From assembly GCA_031264875.1 (NCBI GenBank), contig JAISDK010000271.1:1-6379 (forward strand): a stretch of DNA of 6,379 nt. Reading direction: 5' to 3'. The notes under the pieces were generated by a model. The model made no database searches, was not told where the DNA came from, and saw nothing but the letters and a program-made list of their open reading frames with translations. Positions within the stretch are counted from its first letter, which is position 1. The number at the start of each line of letters is the position of its first letter. Source of the stretch: Prevotellaceae bacterium. Its GTDB lineage: Bacteria; Bacteroidota; Bacteroidia; Bacteroidales; UBA932. This document shows positions 1 through 5,510 of this stretch, in pieces. The position numbers and the translations under genes were made by a program.

Positions 1-15
1 TTCCTAAGCGTGAAT

Positions 16-124
16 CGTCATTGCGAACATCAATGGTTTGCTTCGATTTATGATAACGCCTTTTGTTATGTCCTGATTAAGCGTCGCTCTTAGTTGAGGT
101 ACGAAACGGCTATTTATAATGACG
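16..124. repeat. Possible second, more decayed copy of the inverted-repeat element
   Basis: The sequence opens with CGTCATTGCGA, identical over 11 bases to the start of the element at 175. It closes with AATGACG (118-124), the reverse complement of the opening seven bases. Internally it contains TTTGCTTCG (37-45), close to the reverse complement of CGAAGCAAT in the other copy. It also contains GAGGTACGAA (96-105), a 10-base match to 184-193. The middle has diverged. A loose direct repeat of about 35 bases (47-81 against 113-147, both ending ATTAAG) is also visible and may be chance. No gene is seen anywhere in 1-244. Confidence 0.35.
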
Positions 125-174
125 CTTTTCGTAAATGCCACATTAAGAGGCTATTTTCTGACTGGGAAGATGTT

Positions 175-230
175 CGTCATTGCGAGGTACGAAGCAATCC
201 AGAGTATCCTGTTTCTGGATTGAAAATGAC
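175..230. repeat. Degraded inverted-repeat element with hairpin
   Basis: The element begins CGTCATTGCGAGG and ends AATGAC, giving outer arms GTCATT (176-181) and AATGAC (225-230). Inside is a perfect inverted pair, CAATCCAG (195-202) and CTGGATTG (215-222), with a 12-base loop. The left side has GCGAGGTACGAAG between the arm pairs but the right side has only two bases there, so the right half seems to have lost that part. The pattern resembles the dispersed CGTCATTGCGAGG...CGAAGCAATCC palindromes found in many bacterial genomes (family memory, not searched). It lies 15 bases past the stop of the last gene. The hairpin could help end transcription, but no T-run follows it. Confidence 0.55.
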
Positions 231-244
231 AGCGCCGAAATGAA

Positions 245-1519
245 TCAATAAATAGCTTTGTTCATTTCTTCAGTACCTATCATTTCATATTCATTATTAT
301 CCATTCTTTCACCTTTTTTATTTATCAGAAAACAGGTTTTGCCCATTCTTGCAAAAGCGTGTTCCCCGTCATAGAACGGATATATCCTGTCAAACCGGAA
401 CGGACATATAACATTTCCATTAAAGTCAATCAAGCCGAATTTCTTTCTGTCGGATATACATGCAAAATCTTCGTCGATATAATAACCTGCATCCTGGAAC
501 TCATCCTCAGGGATATAGTACTCGTATTTCATATCGACAATCATTTTTCCTTCTGCACTAATAATACCTATATATTCTTTTCTTTCTTCCTTAACCTGTT
601 TCACACACAATGCATATCCCTTTTTATTAAATTTAGATATGATGTATGTATTTTGTGGAGGCATATTGACGCCGCTTTTATGCTTTTCTTTATTATGGTA
701 AGCATAAATTACTTTTTCCCCTTTCCGGTTGACGTAATATATTGTTCCTATTGCATCAGTTTCACAAATTCCGCTTTTGCATGGCGCAAGTCCGTTAACA
801 AATTTCTCAAACCAAATAACTTTGTTTTCTTCATGCTGTTCAATCTCAAGATCGGATTGTTTTTTCCCCGATTTGTCTATAATATAAGCAACGGATTTTT
901 TATTCCTCTTTTCTTCGCAGGGATTATAGTTTTCCATAACCACAGCCAAACCTTCGCTAAAATCGCTTGCCCTGCTGTATTTGGGTGGAAGAACTACTTC
1001 CCCTTTTGTATTGATATATCCATATTTATTCGATTCGGTACAAAATTGAGCCATTCCGTCATTAAAATTCGATATCCAATTTATTTTCTTGCCATCGTAA
1101 GAATCAAATACAAAAGCCTGTGAACCGTCTTTGCGGATAAAAACAAAATGCTGATTATCTTTTACGGGAATAATATCTTCGTAAAAAATACTGCCGCTGT
1201 AATAATTACTGCGATAGGCTTTATTATTGATGCGTGCAGGTTTCTCTTTTGCAGAATAGTATTCATATAATTCATTTGCATTTCGAACATAAAAAATCCC
1301 GTTAACAACGTATGAAGGTTCGTCTTTAAACCTGTTTTGAAAAAGGATTTTTCCATCAACTCCAATCAAACCCCAGCGTTCGGACTGTTTAAATTTAAAT
1401 GGCAAATGTGTGATTTGATGAGCGGTATTCTCTTCTTCCGAAGAATATACGACTTCCGGTTTATGGCTGCAATTTCCAAAAAGCAGCGATACAAATAGCA
1501 GAGTAAAAATTTTTTTCAT
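245..1519 (-). CDS. Second WG-repeat protein, probable lipoprotein
   Basis: The product has 424 residues and starts with MKKIFTLLFVSLLF. A Cys at position 17 follows G-N, so the lipobox is atypical (Asn at -1), and the lipid anchor is likely but not certain. Degenerate WG-type hairpins can be seen around residues 49 (WGLIGVDG), 167 (YGYINTKG, followed by PPKYSRASDFSEGLAVV), 212 (YIIDKSG), 262 (YVNRKG), 316 (YIGIISAEG), 361 (FGLIDFNG, followed by FRFDRIYPF) and 397 (FLINKKG). The spacing is irregular because of long insertions rich in Lys, Glu and Tyr. That makes it more diverged than the WG gene upstream and not a simple duplicate of it. No catalytic residues are recognised. It is preceded by a 37-base gap with an A-rich leader (AAAAGAAAAT) in place of a clear Shine-Dalgarno. 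It appears to be the last gene of the cluster. Confidence 0.85.
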   Translation of the reverse strand: MKKIFTLLFVSLLFGNCSHKPEVVYSSEEENTAHQITHLPFKFKQSERWGLIGVDGKILFQNRFKDEPSYVVNGIFYVRNANELYEYYSAKEKPARINNKAYRSNYYSGSIFYEDIIPVKDNQHFVFIRKDGSQAFVFDSYDGKKINWISNFNDGMAQFCTESNKYGYINTKGEVVLPPKYSRASDFSEGLAVVMENYNPCEEKRNKKSVAYIIDKSGKKQSDLEIEQHEENKVIWFEKFVNGLAPCKSGICETDAIGTIYYVNRKGEKVIYAYHNKEKHKSGVNMPPQNTYIISKFNKKGYALCVKQVKEERKEYIGIISAEGKMIVDMKYEYYIPEDEFQDAGYYIDEDFACISDRKKFGLIDFNGNVICPFRFDRIYPFYDGEHAFARMGKTCFLINKKGERMDNNEYEMIGTEEMNKAIY

Positions 1520-1556
1520 TTTATATTTTCTTTTAATATTTACATTCTCACTTATT

Positions 1557-2072
1557 TCAATTTTGTACTGTTACATCAAAACTGCTCGACCAAGTATTGC
1601 CGTTTCCGTCAACAATACTAATATCTATCGGAATTTTTGCCTTGTCGGGAGTTGTATTCGAAACAGTAAACTTAATCGTATACTTGCCATGAGCCGGCGT
1701 CGGCACATATCCGTAAACGCCATAAAAGGAATCCTGTGTGCTACCTGCCAGAATATTGCTGTAATCAACCTGCGTAGTCGGCGCAAAATCCGAGGCATAC
1801 GAACTTGTTGTTGAAAAAGTCGCTTCGACCCACATTGCCGCCTTTGAGCCGCTGTTTTTTAGATCTACAAGCAGATATACCGTTTCGCCATTGTTGATAA
1901 TGCCATCATCGTTGTTGTCAACGACAACAGTATGACTGTAATAACCGACCTGCGCCGTTCTTTGATCAATATCGTTATCCCCCTCCAAGAGATTGTCGCG
2001 TTTAAGATCGCAGGCAAGCAAAAAAAGATTGCCGCTTATTGCAAGGAATATGTATTTTAATAATGATTTCAC
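1557..2072 (-). CDS. Small lipoprotein with Ig-like region and EF-hand-like loop
   Basis: This is a 171-residue protein starting with GTG, four bases after the stop of the TPR gene. The start is supported by the basic-hydrophobic signal peptide that follows immediately and by a good lipobox L-L-A-C (Cys 21). Residues 52-63 read DNNDDGIINNGE, matching the spacing of an EF-hand-type calcium loop (acidic or Asn at 1, 3 and 5, Gly 6, Ile 8, Glu 12), although no flanking helices are evident. The sequence after it (GETVYLLVDLKNSGSKAA) and the alternating hydrophobic strands to the end, including the last one (WSSSFDVTVQN), resemble Ig-like or CARDB-like beta sandwiches common in surface proteins. 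A surface lipoprotein that may bind calcium is inferred; the family is not identified. Tight spacing suggests coexpression with the TPR gene. Confidence 0.82.
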   Translation of the reverse strand: MKSLLKYIFLAISGNLFLLACDLKRDNLLEGDNDIDQRTAQVGYYSHTVVVDNNDDGIINNGETVYLLVDLKNSGSKAAMWVEATFSTTSSYASDFAPTTQVDYSNILAGSTQDSFYGVYGYVPTPAHGKYTIKFTVSNTTPDKAKIPIDISIVDGNGNTWSSSFDVTVQN

Positions 2073-2076
2073 CGTT

Positions 2077-4038
2077 TTAAAAATTTATTGTGTATGACAA
2101 TCCGTTTGCTCGGAGATTCGGTTCGCTGTAAACGCTTAAATACGATCGTTTCCATGCGTTAAACTCTTTTTTATTTTTGGCGCCTTTTACACAAACCCAG
2201 ACAATATCATAAAGCCAGAGAATTGCGCCGGTTCCGACACATGTATAGAACATCTTGTTGAAATCATTAGCGTTTCTGTAGTAGGTATCTATGTCGTCAT
2301 ATATGCTTGCTTCATGATACTTTTTATATTCGCTGTCGGAATATATTTTACATCCAATACCCGCGCCGATTAAGCCGTAAGTAGCCAGAGCAACGGTAAT
2401 GCCTCTCTTTTTTCCTCCGTAAACTACGCGGCTGTCGCCAAGTCCGGGTACAAGCAGGGAAAGCAAAGCATTTGAAGGTCCGCTTGTTCCACGCATCTTT
2501 ATGAGTTTATTGTTGTTGTATTCCTGTCCGTTGATAATGATTCTGTTCACGTCAAAAGTATATTTGCCATACGGAGCGGAAACCAGATCATTGTCTATAC
2601 TTTTAGGGTAGAAATCCCTGCTGTTTGGAACAATATCGTTTATGCCTTTTTTTAATGTTACTAACGAATGATTATATTCGATTGTGTAGTTAAATTCGGC
2701 TTTGGCATTGACGGGATAAGCATTAACAAAACACGGTTTCAGGTTTATATCCCTGTTTAATCTTTCCAGTATCGTATTCAAATTTTTATTACGGATGGAA
2801 GCCGAAAAGTCTGAAGCAGTAATGCCGAATGTATCTGTCGCACATTCAAAGTTTACAATTGTTTTCGGCAATGTTTCCCCGCCTGCAAGAAGATTTCTTT
2901 GCAATTCGTTTTCAATATATCTGTTCTTTGCATTGTAATCCACCGGTTCAATTTTTTTATAATCGTACTGTCTGTAAGTCCTTTCTTTCAGAAACAGCGT
3001 AAGCGCGTCTATCTCTGCGATTTTGCCGTTGATGTAATCAGTTCTTAAATTTGGACGGATCGACAGCGCTTTGCCGTATTCTTCCCTTGCTTTTCCGTAT
3101 TGTTTGTTTCTGAAATAATTCTCCGCATCCTGACAGTAAGCGTCTATATCAACGGCGGCGATTTTGTCGGATATTTCTGCATTTTCGGGCTTAACTGTCG
3201 CTGCTTCGGTATATGCCTGTCTTGCTGTGGCATATTGCTTCTGACTGTGCGCGTCTTCGGCTCGCTGAACGGCGTTCCTGTATTTCCTTTCCTTTTCCGT
3301 TGCCTCCCGTGCAAGCCGTTCTGCTTCGGCTTTCCGTTCTTCTATCTGTTTGTAGTTGTAGATAAAAAAGCTGTAATTAATATCCGCGCCTTCGTCAGAT
3401 TGCTTTTTCAGCTGTTTCTTGAAATTCACTTCGTAGAAATCGTTGCGATAAACGCTTTCCAGTCCCCGCTCTATAATATCTGTTGGATAGATTCTTTCGT
3501 AACCGTTGGGTACAAGAACCGACTTTAGTTTGTCAAGCTGCGCTTCATCAGCAATGGTGTATGCAATGGCATTGTCGTAATTCGGATACAGATAGAAATA
3601 AAACCAGCTTCTTGCCAAATCGTCATTGGGATTTTTATCGAACGACCAGGTAACCATTTTGTAGTCGGACAGAATCTCCCTGTCGTAATCGTTTGTTTCC
3701 TTCACACTGGTAGAATGAAGTTTCCAGCCGCGATCCGTCAGGTAAGCGTCGACATAATCCGCATCCTTGCTTTGCAGAAGTTGCAGCAAGTCGTTCAAAT
3801 TCAGTTGAGCCTTTTCAATGCGAGTCTCCTCCGCGTGTTTCTTTTCGCGCTGTTCACGCTCGTACTGTTGCTGTCGCTGCTGCTCCTGCCGTTTTTTTTG
3901 CTCCTGTTGCTGCTGTTCCTGCTGTTGTCGCTGCTGTTGCTGTTTCTGCTGTTGTTTTATACCCTGCGCATTACCGTATGTTGCCGTCAAAAGAATACAG
4001 CACAGAAATAAAATGTATTCCTTAATAATAGTTTTCAT
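2077..4038 (-). CDS. Exported Gln-rich TPR protein with C-terminal DUF5683-like membrane domain
   Basis: The start at 4038 is chosen because it begins a clear signal peptide (MKTIIKEYILFLCCILL..., cleavage probably after YGNA, residue 24). The in-frame extension to 4152 lies inside the preceding gene. The protein has 653 residues. In order these are: a Gln/Lys/Arg/Glu tract (29-67); a mixed region of unknown fold (80-230); a charged coiled-coil-like helix (231-258); two TPR-like units (253-286 and 302-335, the second with KQYGKAREEYGKALSIRPN); a probably beta-rich region (about 390-515); and a C-terminal segment with SLLVPGLGDSRVVYGGKKRG followed by hydrophobic spans at about 547-565 and 597-616. 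That last arrangement resembles the DUF5683-type domain of Bacteroidota proteins, known by sequence but not by function. A periplasmic interaction protein tied to a membrane is inferred. It overlaps the preceding gene by 17 bases, and its ribosome binding site is weak. Confidence 0.85.
   Translation of the reverse strand: MKTIIKEYILFLCCILLTATYGNAQGIKQQQKQQQQRQQQEQQQQEQKKRQEQQRQQQYEREQREKKHAEETRIEKAQLNLNDLLQLLQSKDADYVDAYLTDRGWKLHSTSVKETNDYDREILSDYKMVTWSFDKNPNDDLARSWFYFYLYPNYDNAIAYTIADEAQLDKLKSVLVPNGYERIYPTDIIERGLESVYRNDFYEVNFKKQLKKQSDEGADINYSFFIYNYKQIEERKAEAERLAREATEKERKYRNAVQRAEDAHSQKQYATARQAYTEAATVKPENAEISDKIAAVDIDAYCQDAENYFRNKQYGKAREEYGKALSIRPNLRTDYINGKIAEIDALTLFLKERTYRQYDYKKIEPVDYNAKNRYIENELQRNLLAGGETLPKTIVNFECATDTFGITASDFSASIRNKNLNTILERLNRDINLKPCFVNAYPVNAKAEFNYTIEYNHSLVTLKKGINDIVPNSRDFYPKSIDNDLVSAPYGKYTFDVNRIIINGQEYNNNKLIKMRGTSGPSNALLSLLVPGLGDSRVVYGGKKRGITVALATYGLIGAGIGCKIYSDSEYKKYHEASIYDDIDTYYRNANDFNKMFYTCVGTGAILWLYDIVWVCVKGAKNKKEFNAWKRSYLSVYSEPNLRANGLSYTINF
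3838..3954 (-). repeat. CAG/CAA low-complexity tract coding Gln-rich helix
   Basis: This coding tract consists mainly of CAG and CAA codons interspersed with AAA, CGG, CGA and GAG/GAA. It encodes residues 29-67 of the TPR protein, just after the predicted signal-peptide cleavage site. The mixture of Gln codons and the periodic Lys/Arg/Glu suggest a charged extended helix or coiled coil. Triplet-repeat DNA of this kind can change length by slippage without breaking the frame. On the plus strand it creates spurious Leu-rich and Cys-rich frames. Confidence 0.8.
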
Positions 4039-4732
4039 ATTCCGTATCTGATAATAAATTCTGTAATTTTTCCTTTTTAAAGCCGACATGCAGGGAAAGC
4101 CGGAATTCATTGTAAATAATGGCAAAACTAAAGCCATTATCCCGGTATGCAAGATATCGTCCGTTTTCGCTTTTCATTTTGACGTCGTACCGCTTTTCTA
4201 TTTCCGCTTTCAATACATCGGCGATTATCTTGCCTTTATCCCTGGCGTCGCCCAGAAGATTGAAACGGTATTCGATATCAGTAATTTTTTCGGCAAACCT
4301 GTACCGTCTTTCAGTATCTGTTCCGTATCCCCAGCTGTATGTTCTTACACTTTCGTAAATCGGAGATGTAAAATGAAACAAAGTTTTTACAATCATAACA
4401 TCATCGGCGATTTTCTGTACATTATTGCAACAGGCAATATATTTGTCTTCGGCTTTGACATAATCGCCATAGACATAATTATCTACAATGCTTTGCAGCG
4501 TGGAAGCAGCATAAAAACCGTCAAAAGAATTGTTGTTTGCCTTCTTAAAAAAACTGTTGACAAAGCCGGCTGTTTCATAGAAATCCGTATTAACGGACAG
4601 GACTTCATCCATATCCGTTTTGATAAAGGCAAACTGCAGTTTCAAAAGATATTTGCCTTTCCTGTCAATAATGCTCCACTTGCCATCGCTTTTGGCAAAA
4701 GCAACATCGCCGAAAAACGAAGAGACTGTCAA
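4022..4732 (-). CDS. C-terminal part of the WG-repeat gene (displaced frame)
   Basis: This 236-codon frame opens at a TTG with no convincing ribosome binding site and no signal peptide, so it is unlikely to be an independent gene. The first in-frame ATG is at 4612. Residues 5-30 continue the WG pattern (FFGDVAFAKSDGKW, then SIIDRKGKYLL). The rest, from about residue 33, is a different domain of roughly 200 residues. It has a helical, charged middle (about 73-120), a stretch with SWGYGTDTERRYRF (133-146), and a predicted strand-helix-strand end that includes GFSFAIIYNEFRLSLHVGF (200-218). I do not recognise this domain. Its stop lies inside the next gene, giving a 17-base overlap. In the ancestral gene it would sit behind the WG array as its C-terminal module. 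Confidence 0.7.
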   Translation of the reverse strand: MTVSSFFGDVAFAKSDGKWSIIDRKGKYLLKLQFAFIKTDMDEVLSVNTDFYETAGFVNSFFKKANNNSFDGFYAASTLQSIVDNYVYGDYVKAEDKYIACCNNVQKIADDVMIVKTLFHFTSPIYESVRTYSWGYGTDTERRYRFAEKITDIEYRFNLLGDARDKGKIIADVLKAEIEKRYDVKMKSENGRYLAYRDNGFSFAIIYNEFRLSLHVGFKKEKLQNLLSDTEYENYY

Positions 4733-5510
4733 ACTGCAGACTGATTACGATTTCTCCTTTTTCATTGACAAATCCGCATTTATTGTCCTGTCTGATTGCA
4801 GCCAAGCCGCTGCGGAACGGATATGCAGCCTCAAACTGCGGGGCGATTTCCATTTTTCCGTCTTTGTCTATATAGCCAAATTTTCCGTTGGACTTTACGC
4901 AAGCCAGTTTCTCACCGAACGGCATGGCGGCATCGTATAGGGGATCGATAACATAACTCCCGTGAGCGTCAATAAATCCCCATTTATTGTTTTTGCAGAC
5001 GGCGGCAAAGCCTTCGGAAAAAGGAGAAGCGGAATCAAATTGAGGCTCTACGACTGTTTTGCCTGTCTCGTCAATGAACCCGATTTTGTTGTCGACAAGT
5101 ACAGCTGCAAATCCTTCGGAAAACGGATAAACTCTTTCCGCCTGTTTCAACTCAAATTTTGTTTCGCCCGATTTGTCTATACAGACGGGGCATCCGCCAT
5201 CGGAAACCGCAAATGCCAAACCGTCCGAAAAAGGCGTCCCGTCTTTGAATTTGGCAAGAATTTTGTACTTGCCGTCTTCCGATATATATCCGGTCTTTCC
5301 GCTTGACGAAACGACTTTTGCAAGTCCGTCGCGGAAAAGGTCGGCGTCGGCAAACTGCGGACTGATTACATTCTCTCCTTTTTTGTTAATATAAGCCCAA
5401 CTTCCACCGGAACTTACGGGGATTAATTCCAGACCCGGACTGTCTGAACACGATATGACAATAAGACACAAAAAACATATTGCCAAGGATTTAATTGTAA
5501 ATTTAATCAT
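4665..5510 (-). CDS. WG-repeat lipoprotein, N-terminal part (truncated frame)
   Basis: If the frameshift is real, this frame gives a 281-residue product. Residues 1-20 are a lipoprotein signal peptide with lipobox V-I-S-C, acylated Cys at 21, so the protein should be anchored in the envelope. From about residue 36 onwards there are WG/KWG-type beta repeats of 34-35 residues. Each combines an aromatic-Gly-(F/Y)-I-(D/N)-x-x-G hairpin with a following PQF(D/E)-x-A-x-PF-x-(E/D)-G-(F/L)-A segment. The canonical Trp is kept in some units (W38, W177) and replaced by Thr, Pro, Ile, Phe or Cys in others. The last 19 residues (263-281) are rich in Arg, Cys and Phe, unlike the rest, and are probably out-of-frame read-through. 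WG repeats have no established biochemical function; a binding or scaffold role is inferred. The 4-base overlap with the membrane-protein gene suggests coordinated expression. Confidence 0.85.
   Translation of the reverse strand: MIKFTIKSLAICFLCLIVISCSDSPGLELIPVSSGGSWAYINKKGENVISPQFADADLFRDGLAKVVSSSGKTGYISEDGKYKILAKFKDGTPFSDGLAFAVSDGGCPVCIDKSGETKFELKQAERVYPFSEGFAAVLVDNKIGFIDETGKTVVEPQFDSASPFSEGFAAVCKNNKWGFIDAHGSYVIDPLYDAAMPFGEKLACVKSNGKFGYIDKDGKMEIAPQFEAAYPFRSGLAAIRQDNKCGFVNEKGEIVISLQFDSLFVFRRCCFCQKRWQVEHY
4719..4726 (-). other. Probable frameshift site (CT run)
   Basis: The minus strand reads GTCTCTTC here, just before a run of five T. Upstream codons translate in the lipoprotein frame and downstream codons translate in the next frame. 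One additional CT or TC unit would give QFDSLSSFFGDVAFA, matching sibling units such as QFDSASPFSEGFAAV in length and pattern. A one-base insertion, for instance in the T run, would also shift the frame but would leave the repeat one residue short. The two-base loss is therefore preferred. Confidence 0.65.

Larger units (their letters stand above)
4022..5510 (-). pseudogene. WG-repeat lipoprotein gene broken by a frameshift
   Basis: Two adjacent minus-strand frames (4665-5510 and 4022-4732) are parts of one gene. The first frame carries seven WG-type units with the Trp-position residue at 38, 73, 108, 143, 177, 211 and 245. It then loses the repeat pattern after QFDS (residues 259-262) and stops at 4665. 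The second frame resumes the same pattern with FFGDVAFAKSDGKW. If two bases are restored at 4719-4726, the eighth Trp falls at 279, exactly 34 residues after the previous unit. Removing one base instead gives a 33-residue step, a spacing seen nowhere else in the gene. The repaired protein would have about 496 residues: lipoprotein signal, eight WG units, and a C-terminal region of roughly 200 residues. The cause could be a true mutation, phase variation or a sequencing or assembly error; the sequence alone cannot separate these. Confidence 0.82.

Noticed and set aside
195..222. Rho-independent terminator for the cluster
   Set aside because: The hairpin is real, but on the minus strand it is followed by CTTCGTACC rather than a T-run, so it is recorded as part of the repeat element instead.
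359..1123. Plus-strand frame of 254 codons opposite the second WG gene
   Set aside because: Phe/Ile-rich composition with no domain pattern. The minus strand carries a signal peptide and WG units over the same bases, so this is a shadow.
1520..1556. Internal promoter ahead of the second WG gene
   Set aside because: The 37-base gap is A/T-rich but I see no convincing Bacteroidota-type -7/-33 pair in it.
3838..3954. CRISPR-like or tandem non-coding array
   Set aside because: The triplet repetition is in frame with a coding sequence and there are no spaced identical repeats.
3715..4051. Leu-rich and Cys-rich plus-strand frames, suggestive of a small membrane or metal-binding protein
   Set aside because: Both are the antisense reading of the CAG/CAA tract (CTG and TGC codons) and have no other support.
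4039..4152. 38-residue N-terminal extension of the TPR protein
   Set aside because: It lies in the preceding gene, and the start at 4038 directly begins a clean signal peptide.
4719..4726. Programmed ribosomal frameshift joining the two WG-gene frames
   Set aside because: No slippery heptamer with a following structure or stop-codon arrangement is apparent, and the repeat phase is better explained by a two-base loss.
4088..4744. Plus-strand frame of 218 codons opposite the broken WG gene
   Set aside because: No recognisable pattern, and the opposite strand continues the WG repeat and its C-terminal domain. The frameshift does not move the gene to this strand.
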